Assembly (NCBI GenBank): GCA_963693315.1
Contig: OY856186.1
Span: 233,157,541 to 233,221,540 of the forward strand
Direction of reading: 5' to 3'
Length of the DNA: 64,000 nt
Source: Diogma glabrata
Taxonomy: Eukaryota > Arthropoda > Insecta > Diptera > Cylindrotomidae
The notes beneath the pieces were generated by a model. The model was not told the origin of the DNA. It saw only the letters and a program-made list of their open reading frames with translations, and did no database searches. The position numbers were made by a program, and so were the translations under genes. Positions 21,319 through 33,009 of this stretch are shown here, in pieces. Each line of letters starts with the position of its first letter. Position 1 is the stretch's first letter.

Positions 21319-21660
21319 GTAGATTTAGCTCCTTCTACCTCGGACTTATTTCACGAGTTGGAAAATATCATTTAGTTGATTATGAAATGTCATTTTTTTG
21401 ACAAAAGTTGTATTTTATTTGTATATGATTTTTCTCGAAATTGAGATTTTTTTTGACATGATCTAGCTCCTCCCACCTTGGACTTATTTTAGGAGTTGGA
21501 AAATATTAGTTAGTTGATTATGAAATGTCTTTTTTTGACAAAAGTTGTATTTTATTTGTAAATGGTTTTTCTCGATATTGAGATTTTTTTTGTGAAGTTT
21601 TTTGACATGATATAGCTCCTCCCACCTCGGATTTATTTAGGAGTTGGAAAATATCAAATA
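21319..21660 (+). repeat. tandem repeat inside the foldback spacer
   Basis: 2.3 copies of a unit of about 145 bp, starting near 21319, 21460 and 21609. Each copy contains TAGCTCCT(T/C)C.ACCT.GGA.TTATTT and GAGTTGGAAAATAT, followed by GATTATGAAATGTC and GACAAAAGTTGTATTTTATT. Confidence 0.82.
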
Positions 21661-22466
21661 GTAATGCAGATAGGCAGTTCTTATAAATGGGGTGATTCTT
21701 TTAGCAGTATGTGTTATGTAACTTCCACAAAAAACAAAACAAAATGAATTTGTTCTATTTTTACATTTGAAACTTCTTGACGATATACTTAGACGAAATA
21801 TACTTGAATTTACACTTTACTAACAATTTATGTTGCTTTACAAGGCAGCTATCACTATTGATTTATTGGTTTTTAAAAACAATACACTATATAAAATTTA
21901 TATTTGTAATATTTTTTCTTTTTTAATTAATATTTTCACTTGAATGTTTGGAATTAAATTTATCCTCAGAGAGATTATATTTGCAACTAATCATACGACA
22001 ATTATCTACTCAAAAAAAAACCTCATTAAACTAATTAAACAAAAGTTGGGAAAACCGAAAAACTATTAAAAAGGAGAAGTAATTGCTTTCTTAAATTAAA
22101 CTTAAAATGATCATAAACGTAAGGAGTAACATAAGGTGATAGAAAAAAATTTACATTTTCAAAAAACAAAAAAAGAGAAAAAAGAAAAGAAACAAACCTT
22201 ACAGGTATTAATAGACATAAATAGGGGCCTAACTTTATGGTGCTTAAACTAACTTAAATAGTTCTGATGTTATGATGTTTTGCCTCTCCTCACAATTCAT
22301 TATCCTTTGTTTATATTTTTCTATATACGTCTCATATCGATCCAATTCCCAACTTCGAAAACAAAAATGGAAATTATACTTTACTATTTTAAAATAATTC
22401 TTTACTGATGTTTGAGAACGACTGAACTTTTAAAATTATTATTTATGGCACAATGAATTAAGTAAA

Positions 22467-23027
22467 AAATTATTTTTTCCAAATTTTGAGTTTTGACTTT
22501 CTTTGGGAAAACTTGAATAACTTGGTGCAAACTGCATCAATCTTCGTGTCTTATAGCTTAATAAAAAGAAAATTGAAGTTACTATAGGCTCAAAGAAATA
22601 AAAAAAAATTAGGGTCTTTATTTGTTCATAATTTATGGCGTTGAAAATGGAAAATTTAAAAAAACGCGAATTTTTCGTATTTTTTCAACTGTTTGCGACT
22701 GTAACTTCCAGAATCCTTAATGGATTTTTACAAAAAAATAGCTCAAAATGTTTGTTGGCATATTTACTATGCCCTTGTTTCATTAATATATTTGATTTGT
22801 TTGTTTTGTAAAATATGAGAACCAAAAACCGAAACAACGTTTTTGATCACCAAAAAAATTGGTTTTTCGTGAATATCTCAAAAACAAGAGTTAACCAAAA
22901 AAAATGAATATGATATTCGTGTTTAGGAGGTCCAAATCTATAGGAAAAGTTGGGTTTTATTTCGGGGGATTTTTCTTGTAAACTAGTGTAATTTAGTGTT
23001 TAACAAATTTAAAGAAAATTATTTTTA
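22467..23027 (-). repeat. right arm of the 2.3-kb foldback element
   Basis: Inverted counterpart of 20699-21262. The spacer between the arms (21263-22466) holds the tandem repeat above and otherwise AT-rich noncoding sequence with no transposase frame. The element therefore looks non-autonomous. Confidence 0.88.
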
Positions 23028-23714
23028 TGCTAAAACAGGGAAAGCAATAACAAAAGGTGTGAAAATGAATCTTGATGGCAGAATAATAATAAACGGAAAA
23101 TAATTCTAAGGCTGATATAATATATTCAAATAGTTGCCATAACGGTTGTTAGGCGTACATCTACCTATAGGTGAATCACCGGATATATCGAAGCTGTATG
23201 TAGACTACATAGTGTCACTACTATGGTTTCCTCCAGTCAAGTACAACAGTTGTAAATACAAAGTGCACGAATGCATCAAATATGAATGGAGATGATGATT
23301 TTCTGTAAATAACTAAACTCAAACCTCTGATTCTTTCGGACAGTTAGGCTGCAATCAAAGTTCTATAGTAAAACGTAACCACGTCCGAAGTTGGCGGAAA
23401 TAACCTTTTATCGCTTAACACGATAACTGATCAGTTCTTCAACCATTTTATTTGGGATGTAAGGACATTTCAATATGACGGAGATTACCAATTGAACTTA
23501 ACAATCGACGTTTAACCATCTTAAGCTTAACAACACGGCGAGATACATGATTAATATTGCAGCTGCAATGACAATGAGAAGGAAACGGTACCTGTGTGCC
23601 AGCCATGTCTTAAATCAGACTTTAGACGACTTGATTGTACGCATCCTAAGCAGACGGATAAACTGAGACATCTTAGCAAAACGAACGTTTGAGATTTTGT
23701 AGCTTGATATAGTA
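23028..23714. other. degraded sequence, possibly the upstream part of a piggyBac copy
   Basis: GC content is higher than the surroundings, which suggests decayed coding DNA leading into the fragment at 23715. I could not align specific motifs. Confidence 0.3.
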
Positions 23715-23835
23715 TATAAAGGTATGGGCGGAGTGGACCGTCATGAGTCATGACAATGGGGTCCAAAACTACCGTGTGAACATTCGTCGCAAGAAGTAGT
23801 ATTGGCCGCTATGGATCTCTACATGTTATTTTTTT
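23715..23835 (+). pseudogene. piggyBac-like transposase fragment
   Basis: The plus strand gives KGMGGVDRH in one frame and then NYRVNIRRKK.YWPLW in another. Together these match the C-terminal signature of piggyBac transposases (K.MGGVD..D....YR..IR.KKW.W.LF). A stop and at least one frameshift separate them. Only about 40 residues are recognisable. The catalytic Asp residues upstream and the element's terminal repeats were not found. Confidence 0.65.
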
Positions 23836-24453
23836 CATAGTTAATGTATGGAAATTGCAGTCTCACTCATCGCAAAATAAAAAAAAGAAAAAACATAGAC
23901 TAAATTGACTTCAAGGTTATGGTTACAGAAAGCCTTTTATTGAAAAACGAGAATATGGAGAATATGGATGATGACTGACTTGGAGAGGGCGTCGGTTTAC
24001 GTCGGTGTCGATTAAAATGGTGTGGAAAACCTACAAAATTCATGTTCAGATTGTTTTAAAAAATACTACTCTATCTAAATCTAAATAAAAATCTCAATTA
24101 AATCATTAAATTTTTTAAAATAAAATTTTATAGTACATACATATTTATATAGACTCAGTGCCAGTGTTCGATGAAACGAACAGTAAACTTTTCCATTTCC
24201 AGGAAAAACGGTATGAGATTATTTTTATCTCAGATTCGGGCATCAAATTACTATAAAAAGTTATTTGGTTCTATCATAAAAATAGTTTCTGCAACTCGAT
24301 TCGAAATGGGTTGAATACTACAGAATATCTTCGAAATTAAGGAAATACATTTACCGAATTGAGATGCAGGCCAATTCGGAACGTCACAATAACTAAATAA
24401 ACAGCATTATAACTGAACCCTACATCATACATGTATACTTGCTTATTAGCAGT
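23836..24453. other. noncoding
   Basis: AT-rich sequence without supported features. Confidence 0.45.
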
Positions 24454-25148
24454 AGCTCATTTGTGTCCATAATTATGAAAGTGGTCTAAGTCATATATTT
24501 CTTGGTTTGAGATATTTAAAGGTTTGCAAATGATTAAATTAAAAAACATTTCTCTATTATGAAAAATTTTATTTTAGGGCTTTGTTAGTCTTCAATAATG
24601 AAAGTTTATTATACAGGTGAAATTTTGTATAAATCTCATTCCGAAATATGCTTTTTACAGTTTGAATTCACTTAGACTATTTTCATAATTAACTGAACGA
24701 TGTATAAATGACTTAACGCAAAAGCAAACTTCGAAATTCTAACGTTATTTAATAATTATTTTCCCAACTCATTATTTTGTCACCATTAACTTTCACTTAA
24801 AAAAGAGCAATTTTGACTTTTAGGAGGAACAGCTCATTTTTATGGGCTTATGGTCCGACGGTATAACAACTTTGCAACACAACGTTTTGGCAATTATTTT
24901 TGACATTTTGTTCGACTTTTTTGTTTTTTTATCTTCAAATTTTGACGTAGATTACTATCATAACTAACTCTAGATGAATTACATTTTTGTTGAAATAAAA
25001 AGTATTCTATAACGGTTTTTTTTACAATATCGCACAAATTGCATTAGACTAATTTAGTTTGAAGCAATTTGATGCGATATAACGGATAAACTCATTTTTT
25101 TCAAATTTTGACTTAGACCACTTTCATAATTAGGAGCACATTTGAGTT
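24454..25148. mobile_element. MITE-like element with about 40-bp inverted termini
   Basis: The left end at 24454-24493 (core AATTATGAAAGTGGTCTAAG) is the reverse complement of the right end at 25109-25148 (core CTTAGACCACTTTCATAATT). A further diverged copy of the same motif (ACTTAGACTATTTTCATAATT) lies inside at about 24670. The roughly 695 bp between contains no coding frame. No target duplication was clear. Confidence 0.65.
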
Positions 25149-25169
25149 CTATATACTATTTAATCTAAA

Positions 25170-25615
25170 AGAATCTAAAAACTACTATATATATTAAGAA
25201 ACTAGTATATATTAAGAAACTAGTTTCACAATCGACGATTTTATCGCACGCAATCTGTTTAGAAAACGACCCGCGCAGCGGGGAGTTTTCTAAAGGATAA
25301 GTGCGATGAAACGAGTTTTTTATACTATTTTTTCTATTTTGCATTTTTTGTCTTGAAATTTTCAAAAATGTGTGTTTTATTAAAAAATAGTCAATTTGAA
25401 ATTTTGTTATTATTACTAATTATTTTAATTAATTAAAATATTTAACACTAATTTAGATATTCTTATTAATTTTATTTACATAATTATTCGTTTTAATGTT
25501 CACTGACGTTTGTATGATCAATGTGACCAACCTTGAAAGACAAAACTTTGCGTATCGTAATGAAGGCTATATAGATACGCACTTTATTTTAGACGCAAAA
25601 TAGAAAAAGTTATTT
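25170..25615 (+). mobile_element. interspersed repeat family X, copy 1
   Basis: About 430 bp shared almost base for base with 34425-34885. It includes GAAACTAGTTTCA, an inner hairpin TTTAGAAAAC...GTTTTCTAAA around a GC-rich loop, TACTATTTTTTCTATTTTGC and a terminal GCAAAATAGAAAAA that is inverted relative to the latter. It is noncoding and consistent with a MITE about 300 bp long plus a shared flank. Confidence 0.75.
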
Positions 25616-27039
25616 TTCAAACCAGTGGTCTCTTTAAACTGTATTTGTTTAATTTTATTGTTATTACTAAGTTCGACTTTTTATTTAACAGTAGTAAACT
25701 CGATTACTTTAAACGTTTAAATATAAACATTTCTATGAACATAATTTAAATTAAAAAAAAAATGAAAACTGTTTTAATAGCAACAACAGAAAGCCCATTT
25801 ATCTCACTTAGAGTTGTATTAAATTATGATTCATAAAAATAAATTTATGATTTGAGCAAAAACAAAAAGGTAATTTTAAATAGCTAAGATAAAATAAATA
25901 AAAAAAAAATATTCTTATGTAATGAAATTAGAGAACAACGCGATAGGATTAAATTTGTGACAGACATACACGATGACTAAACAATCGAATTATAACTTAT
26001 AATAAATGATTTTTAAATACCTAATTGCTTATAATTTTTTTTGCATTATTCTGGGTTTCAGTTCACCGGAACCAATACTATAAAGGAGTGGTTTAATAGA
26101 GAAAATGACGGTATGTTACTTGTAGCAAAGTTTTATTTTCACCAAAAACCAATCATTTCGCTATCGTATAGAAATGGATCTTTCTTTTATAACTCACACT
26201 TTAAAGTGGATACATTGAAGTGACCCAAAGACGTTCGTTTTATTTGCAGGTTTGGATTTAGAGCAGTTCCAAATATTAAACCTAGAAAAATTAAATTACG
26301 AAAACCGTATGGGTGTGGTTGGTTGGTTCTAAAATTCTAACTACATTAAACTACGATGCAAAGTTAAAATATTGTGCAGTTCTCCAAACATAACATTAAA
26401 TCTAGGTAATAGTAATTTTGCTCATGTAATTTGTAATATTACTCACTCACATTACTCATATTTCAACTGGGGCCTATATTTCTTAATGAAGTATTTAAAT
26501 AATTTATCCATGCATTGAAAAAGATAGGTGAATTTAGTACAATTACCTTATTAGTTATACTACTCCTTTCACCCTTGAGTAACGATTTCAAAACATAATA
26601 ATAACAGCAATTATTAATTTTTATTGTATAATAATAGAACATAACAATATCCGCCAAAAACACTATTTTAAAATAATCATCAAAACATTCGAATCAGGTG
26701 GGTGTAATTCAACGTTAAGTAAGATGATTCTATTTTTTTTGTCTTTAAGTCACTCAACCATGGAATTCTTGTTTATAATATAACAATACAGTTTGTTGTG
26801 TTAAATTCGTTATTAAATTGAAAGCTAAAAATTTTTGAAATTAATTTAATTTTACCGTATCTTTCCGATTAAGCAATGTTTTGGTACAGTTTTTTTAAAG
26901 ATAACTGTGGAATGTGAATGGTGCTTTTATTGGTAATAGTATTATTACAATATTCGTATAAACCGAAAGTTTTCTAATTATACTAAATTTGTTCGTTACT
27001 TAATTTACTTATCAAAAGAAACAGAAAATCCATCTTATA
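25616..27039. other. AT-rich noncoding
   Basis: No coding domain, RNA gene or repeat could be supported. Confidence 0.5.
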
Positions 27040-27187
27040 TCAGTCGTGTTCGATTTGGCTGAACAGTTGCTTCAGTCAAATCGAACACGGGTGAAATAAC
27101 AACTGAAAAATACAACTGATACAACTGAAAAATTGAATGCAATTGTTGTTGTTTTCCAGTTGTTTCAGTCAAATCGAACGCACCCCT
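27040..27187. mobile_element. small MITE-like element with inverted ends
   Basis: The left end holds CGTGTTCGATTTGGCTGAA (27045-27063). Its complement appears twice, at 27071-27089 (one mismatch) and near the right end at 27165-27180, followed by CGCACCCC. CAACTGA motifs fill the middle. The element is under 150 bp and noncoding. Confidence 0.55.
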
Positions 27188-27917
27188 ATCATTTGAAAGA
27201 CGTTATTTGTAACGGCGTCCTAAAATGAAATTATATTTTGATTTCAATTTGATTAAAAATTTCTCTCACTTTGGAACGGCAAAAGCAAATTTAGATTTAT
27301 ATCAACAAAATTTAGAAGATTCTTACACGAATTCTTAGGAAAGGTTTAGAAATTTGTTCTTAAATTTTGTTAATTTGTTCTTAAATTATATTTGTAATTT
27401 TTATTTTTTGGATAAATATTTGTTTTGGTTGATGGTGTTTGGTTGATGTGAGTGAAAATAGTTTAGTATTTAAATAAAAAAAATATAAAATTAGTTCATT
27501 AGAAGCAGAAATCACGTTTGTATAAATAAGTATAGAAATGGGACTTGGGTAAATGATTTCTAGTGTCTTTAATTCGAAGAAATTATATAATATACCCAAA
27601 GTTGCTACACTAAAGTAGTGTTCTTTTATCCATTAAAAACATCGATATGTTGCAACAACCGATAGTAATAAACTAGTTGAAATGTGACTTATTGAAAAGC
27701 AAGATTATTCAAAATCAGATAGTCGAAGTAAAAGTTTAAAATAAACATGTGATCTACACCGCTCCCGCCCCTATTATCCTCACCACGTGAGGAACAGATA
27801 GACATAAAATGACAGATAAGCATAAAAATTACATATAGAAACTCAAAAAATTAACCACCTAGGAAGAAGGAGGTGTTGAAAATCGTAATAACAACAAATG
27901 TACTAAAATTTCATTAA

Positions 27918-28031
27918 AAGTGTTGTGTAAAACACTTAAAAAAATATGTTGTTGTGGCACATATTGTGATTCCTATCACAATATGTGCCACAACAGCATA
28001 TTTTTTTTAAAATAAAAAGTGTTGTGTAATA
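27918..28031. repeat. near-perfect palindrome flanked by direct repeats
   Basis: Arms 27941-27970 and 27975-28004 pair at 29 of 30 positions around a 4-base loop (core GTTGTGGCACATATTGTGAT). A 13-bp AAGTGTTGTGTAA motif is directly repeated on both outer sides (27918 and 28017). The structure resembles a miRNA-like or MITE hairpin, and no transcript evidence can be seen. Confidence 0.8.
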
Positions 28032-28130
28032 GGGTTTAGAAAATGTGTCACAACAACACATAAATAGCTTTTAAGACCTAGGTCCCACAACAACTGGCGT
28101 TCTAAGGTGTTGATGAACGCATTTTTTAAA
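28020..28130 (+). repeat. dispersed repeat family Y, copy 1
   Basis: Contains ACACATAAATAGCTTTTAAG, ACCTAGGTCCCACAACAAC and GTTGATGAACGCATTTTTT. Related copies are at 28425-28515, 29772-29860 (inverted) and 37500-37602. Confidence 0.6.
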
Positions 28131-28156
28131 CCTCTGCGAGTTGAAGCCACCTGAGA

Positions 28157-28531
28157 CTAAGGGTTCCGGCAAACTACTTCATTTATATGCAGTTCGGACA
28201 AAGAAGTCTTTCTGCGATCTGCCAGTATGACAGTTGATGTCAAAGCTCGATCACTCACAATTCGTATAGCCCGCTTTTGAACAGAGTCCAAGAGGGCCAA
28301 GATGGAAACAGAAGCAGCACCCCAAACTTGACAGCAGTACTCCATACAGGGACGAATATAGGACTTATAAACATGGAGCAATTGGTATGGAGTGACAAAT
28401 TTAACAATTGGTATGGATTGAATATACATAACTTTTAAGACCAAGGTCCCACAACAACACGTGTTCTGAAATCTGAGGTATTGATGGACAGTACATATTT
28501 GCTTTTTTTTTAAAAAATGGTAGCTAAACAA
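28157..28531 (-). pseudogene. LINE reverse transcriptase C-terminal fragment
   Basis: A 124-codon frame whose middle (LLHVYKSYIRPCMEYCCQVW, then LLDSVQKRAIRIV) matches the region after the RT thumb in Jockey/CR1-type non-LTR retrotransposons. It ends after an RRKTSLSELHINEVVCRNP segment, where family members continue. The catalytic RT motifs are absent. It sits between two direct copies of repeat family Y, suggesting that it was carried in or trapped with them. Confidence 0.75.
28425..28515 (+). repeat. dispersed repeat family Y, copy 2
   Basis: CTTTTAAGACCAAGGTCCCA followed by CAACAACACGTGTTCTGAAA and GTATTGATGGAC. Same order as copy 1. Overlaps the 5' end of the LINE fragment frame. Confidence 0.55.
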
Positions 28532-29771
28532 TAAATCTTATATAATAAAAAAATCTGATATATGCCAATATTTCATGTTCATGTGCAGGAAAATAAGTAA
28601 AAACAAATTTAAAATTTGCAGTGACGAAACTAAAAAAAAGGTGACCAATAATCCAGTTAGTGGCATATTCGTCAATCATGCCACCTACTCACTTCCTCAA
28701 TGAGCTGATATAGTTAAAGGGAGGTTAATTTATTCGAGCAATCAATATTGCAACATTACCAAAAATAATGCACAACTAAGGCTGACGGTGCAACCGTTAA
28801 CTGATATATCACTGTTAGTGTGATAGTGATATATCACTGTTATTACCAGTGGAATGCCATCTCTCTCGTTCATTCGTATGTCAATAAAAATAAACAAAAA
28901 GATTACAAATCAACAAAAACTAATCTCTCCATGCCTAAATATAGAGTGAGTGCACAAAGACAAATTACAATCATACTTCAGGGCTTTTCAAAATTACAAT
29001 TTTCAGACTGAAAAAATCAACGATCAAAAATCGTGGTGAAGTAAGAATTAAACACTATTTTATATTATAAAAATCGGAAGTATTTTATTTGTACGTTATG
29101 AACTTATCACGACTTTTGTACCTTTATTAATGATGATGGTAATGGTGACGATGATTTAATAAGAATCAAAATAAAATAAAAGTAATTCTTGATTGCATTG
29201 AAGAAATGAAGAAATAATGAAACAAAAATTATGTAAATAAATTGAAATATGTTTTACGAATGGTTTTGTTTTGCTATACAAGAAGTATAATAACATGATA
29301 ATTTTCAAGGAAAATGAAACATTACTTTGCACAAAAATTATTTTCATTGATTCATTATTTCAGTGTCTAGATCTAGAAGTTGATTATTTTAGTGTCTAGA
29401 TCTAGAAGACCTTACTTCCTTAGTAGATGGCAAAAATATATTCTCGATATTAGTTACTCCAAATTTATTTGTCCTACATTGGTGCCGGTATGGAGATTTG
29501 TAGTATTTTGCTGCGCTGCATCTGTTTTCATCTTGGTCCTTGGAATCCGTTGGTCATCTCATTTTCTTTGGTAAATACCGTCATCAAAAGTACTCAGGCA
29601 CTAAATTCTTATTTCAGTTTTTCTCGTCATTTGGTTAGTGTTAAAGAACAGAAGTATTTCTTTATTCGAATTCTATATGAATCGAATGATTTACCGAAAT
29701 TAATAGTGTCGACTATCGAGTGGTTTCAATTCAAAACTTGTGAAAATCTGTTCATCAGTACAAAGTGCATT
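28532..29771. other. noncoding, small duplications only
   Basis: A 26-bp unit containing GTGTCTAGATCTAGAAG is repeated at 29363 and 29390. No genes are recognisable. Confidence 0.45.
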
Positions 29772-29860
29772 TTGTAGTGGGACTAAGGTCATAAAAGGTA
29801 TTTATGTGTTGTTATATGAATTATATTGTAATCTTTATTCCACAACACGAACTGCGCACA
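29772..29860 (-). repeat. dispersed repeat family Y, copy 3 (inverted)
   Basis: GTAGTGGGACTAAGGTCATA and ATTTATGTGTTGTTAT are reverse complements of the copy 1 landmarks. Confidence 0.5.
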
Positions 29861-30032
29861 AAAACTACTGTAGATCAATAGTTCAAGTATAGAAGCTCTA
29901 TATGAACAAGGGATCACTAATAATTGGCGACCTTTTAGTTAAAATTGGTAGCTGTGATTTAAAAAAAAGTCGGTCAAGTGGGACTATAACTCGTTCGCCG
30001 AGAATTCCGCCTATATAATATATAACAAAAAA

Positions 30033-30383
30033 CATGTCAAAACTGTATCAACGTTTTACGTTGGGTCTTACCCATGATTGTATGCTGGTTATCAAAAGTT
30101 TCAATTACGCCAGTTTCGCAATCATATATATTGAAAAAGACATTGTCATATATATTGGCAAGCCACTGTGAGGTGCAAAAATTTACAAACAAAATACCTT
30201 TCATATGACAAAACTGTAGTTTTACGTTGGGTCTTACCCATGATTGTATGCTGGTTAACAAAAGTTTCAATTACGCCAGTTTCTCAATCATATATATGGA
30301 AAAAGACATTGTCATGTATATTGGCAAGCCAATGTGAGGTCCAAAAATTTACAAAAAACAATACCTTTCATATGACACGATCG
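30033..30383 (+). repeat. tandem duplication, two units of about 167 bp
   Basis: Both units carry TTTTACGTTGGGTCTTACCC, ATGATTGTATGCTGGTTA, CAAAAGTTTCAATTACGCCA, ATTGGCAAGCCA.TGTGAGGT and ATACCTTTCATATGAC. The offset of TTACG (30056 to 30222) gives the period. Similarity is about 95%, so the duplication is recent. No coding frame is shared. Confidence 0.88.
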
Positions 30384-31076
30384 AAAAAGTTAGTCAAGAT
30401 CGAAAAAGTTATTTAAGTACTAAGGACAGTAGGAGTGTTTTATCAATAGATGATATATGTTAAGGAATCGAGACAAAGCCAAGATCTTTAATATATCTGA
30501 AATCAGTAACACTATTAATGCTTTTATAAGTCTTTTATTATATTTTTTGCATGATCGAAATAGCTTCAATTAAATTAAATTACATTAAAACTATCAATTT
30601 TAGGTTTTAATGTTTATTTTCTTTTAATATTTTTAAAAAATCAGTTACGTACTTCTAAATCTTGAAATTTTAATACTTAAAAAAAATATATTTAAAATGT
30701 GAAGCTACTAAATTGACCTAAATACTTATTTTGTAACAAAACCACCTTTAATCACACCCTGGCCCTCCTGTACTAGTAATAACTTACTGACACCACGATC
30801 GGTAAATATTCACTTACCGACCATTAATTTTTAAATATGACTTACTATGTTTGTTTTCGAATCAGTAAACATCAAAAAACACCTAATCGTGCAAAAATAA
30901 TTTTTTGAAAAACTTTTAACAGGTGAGGCAACCGCTATAGTTTTCATTCAATCTTTTTCTTTTGTAATGTTCGAAGATATAGGGAAAGAGGCAGAAAAAA
31001 ACACACGTCTTTGGTAATAAGTCAAAAACTAGGCAGTCGATAATTCGTTGGAATTTTTCTTTGAAATATTCAAACT
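30384..31076. other. noncoding
   Basis: AT-rich, no supported feature. Confidence 0.45.
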
Positions 31077-31245
31077 TTTTTTTTTTTTTACTTTATATTA
31101 TATTATAAGATCTGATCACAGCAGTTGAAACTATATGTGATCTACAACTTAAACATTTAGCAAATATGTGGTAGCAAAATATGAAAAGTTAAAATTACAA
31201 TCGATAATATTAAACAAATTAAATTTATTTATAATATTTACAAGC

Positions 31246-31500
31246 TCATAGAACTATGTATTCGCGCAGTAGTTTTTTAAAGCAAGATACAGAGTTAGTT
31301 ATTTTTATATGGTCTGGTAAATTATTGAAGGCAGATAGTCCAAAACAAATAATACTGTCCCTTCCTAAATTAGTTTGAAATTTGGTTATTCGATAAGGGG
31401 TAGCTTGTCTGGTTAAATGAGAGTGGATATTATTGTTAGAAATTAATTTGAAAATATGGAGGGGCTGAAATCTCACAGCTCTGAGATATCAAGACTTCGG
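31246..31500 (-). pseudogene. LINE ORF2 C-terminal tail
   Basis: The frame includes HSHLTRQATPYRITKFQTN, then a GRDSIICFGLSAFNNLPDHI and FKKLLREYIVL ending. This is the standard tail of CR1/Jockey-like polymerases (THNTRN ... G..S....G...WN.LP..I ... FK..LK..L). It is separated from the RT domain by about 1.5 kb of repeat sequence. Confidence 0.82.
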
Positions 31501-31619
31501 TCTGGGTTAAGGATTTTAATATAGTTTTGCGGTAAAAAACTTTTATGAGGACATGGTTTTTAGTTTTGGGCAGCGATGTACATCAAACATAACTCTTTGT
31601 TGAAGTACAAACATCAATA

Positions 31620-31960
31620 CGTTGCCGGAAAATTATAATCAAAATTCCAAAAATATTGTTAAATTAAATAAAATCAAACTTTTTCAAAATTCCAAAAATA
31701 TTCCAAATATTAGAATAAAATCAAATATTTAAATATTTTCTAAATTCCAATAATATTTCAAAAATTCTTAAAAATTGAAACTTTTTCCAAAATTCTAAAC
31801 ATATAAAAATTCTTACAAAATCAAAAATTAAAACTTTTGCCGAAATTCTAAAAATATTGCAAAAATTATTACAAAATCAAAAATACAAACTTTTTCAAAA
31901 TTCCAAAAATATTTCAAAAACTACAACAAATTCAAAAATTTCCATGTCCAATTTCATTTT
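31620..31960 (+). repeat. degenerate AAAATTCCAAAAATATT-type repeat block
   Basis: Variants of CAAAATTCCAAAAATATT with AAATCAAA.CTTTTTC linkers recur every 50-60 bases. The block is low complexity and lies inside the LINE interruption. Confidence 0.65.
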
Positions 31961-32038
31961 AAATTACATTTACGTCATAAAAACAGCTACATTTTTTTTC
32001 CCAAAATATTGGCTAAAAAATTAAATGAAATCATTTTT

Positions 32039-32630
32039 TGACACACTTGACATTATTTTTTGACAAACTTATAATGCCATAATTCTCTATAATAATAATA
32101 AAATATCATGTCATACGAACTATTAATTTTATTTTTTTCTAAAAAAATTGGGTAAAAAATAAATAAAAACCTTTCTTTTGACACACTTGACAACATTTTT
32201 TGACAAACTTATAATGCCATAATTCTCAATAATAATAATAAAATTTCATTTCAAACAAACAATTTATTTTTTTTCCAAAAAATTGGGTAAAAAACTAAAT
32301 AAAAACCTTTTGACACACTTGACAACATTTTGTTGACAAACTTATAATGCCATAATTCTCAATAATAATAATAAAATTTCATTTCAAACAAACAATTTTA
32401 TTTCCAAAAAATTGGGTAAGAAAAAAATAAAAATCTTTCTTTTGACACACTTGACAACACTTTTTTGACAAACTTATAATGCCATAATTCTCAATAATAA
32501 TAATAAAACTTCTTTCAAACAAACAATTAATTTTATATTTTTTCCAAAAAATTAGGTAAAAAAATAAATAAAAATCTTTCTTTTGACACACTTGACAACT
32601 TTTTTTTGACAAACTTATAATGCAATAATC
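32039..32630 (+). repeat. satellite-like tandem array, 4.3 units of 132-141 bp
   Basis: Units start with TGACACACTTGACA at 32039, 32179, 32311, 32443 and 32584. Each continues with TTTTTTGACAAACTTATAAT, GCCATAATTCTC.ATAATAAT and CCAAAAAATTGGGTAA. Further lone TGACACACTT motifs follow at 32757 and 32772. Confidence 0.9.
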
Positions 32631-33009
32631 TAGTTTTTGATCTCACATACCAATCCCGGCCATCAAGATTTCTCCAAATTCAATGTTCCTACTCGTAATC
32701 ACTTAAAATGAACGTTTTTTAAGCCAAAAATATGCAAATTTCCTTGTTTTGACACACTTAATGATTTTTTTGACACACTTCCGGTACAGTTATCGAACAC
32801 AGCGTCCTTTCGGACCTGTCCCTTGAGTATACCTATTTTTAGAAAAAAAAAATTTTAAAATCCCTCCAGTGGTTTTTCCTGCAGCGTAGGTAATGACGGC
32901 CGGCCGACAGACAGACATACATTTTTTTTTTTTTGCTTTTTTAGAGTCAGGAGGTCCTAAAACGTCGAGAAATGTCAAAAAAAGTGGGGGTAAGAATTTC
33001 ACTTTGAGC

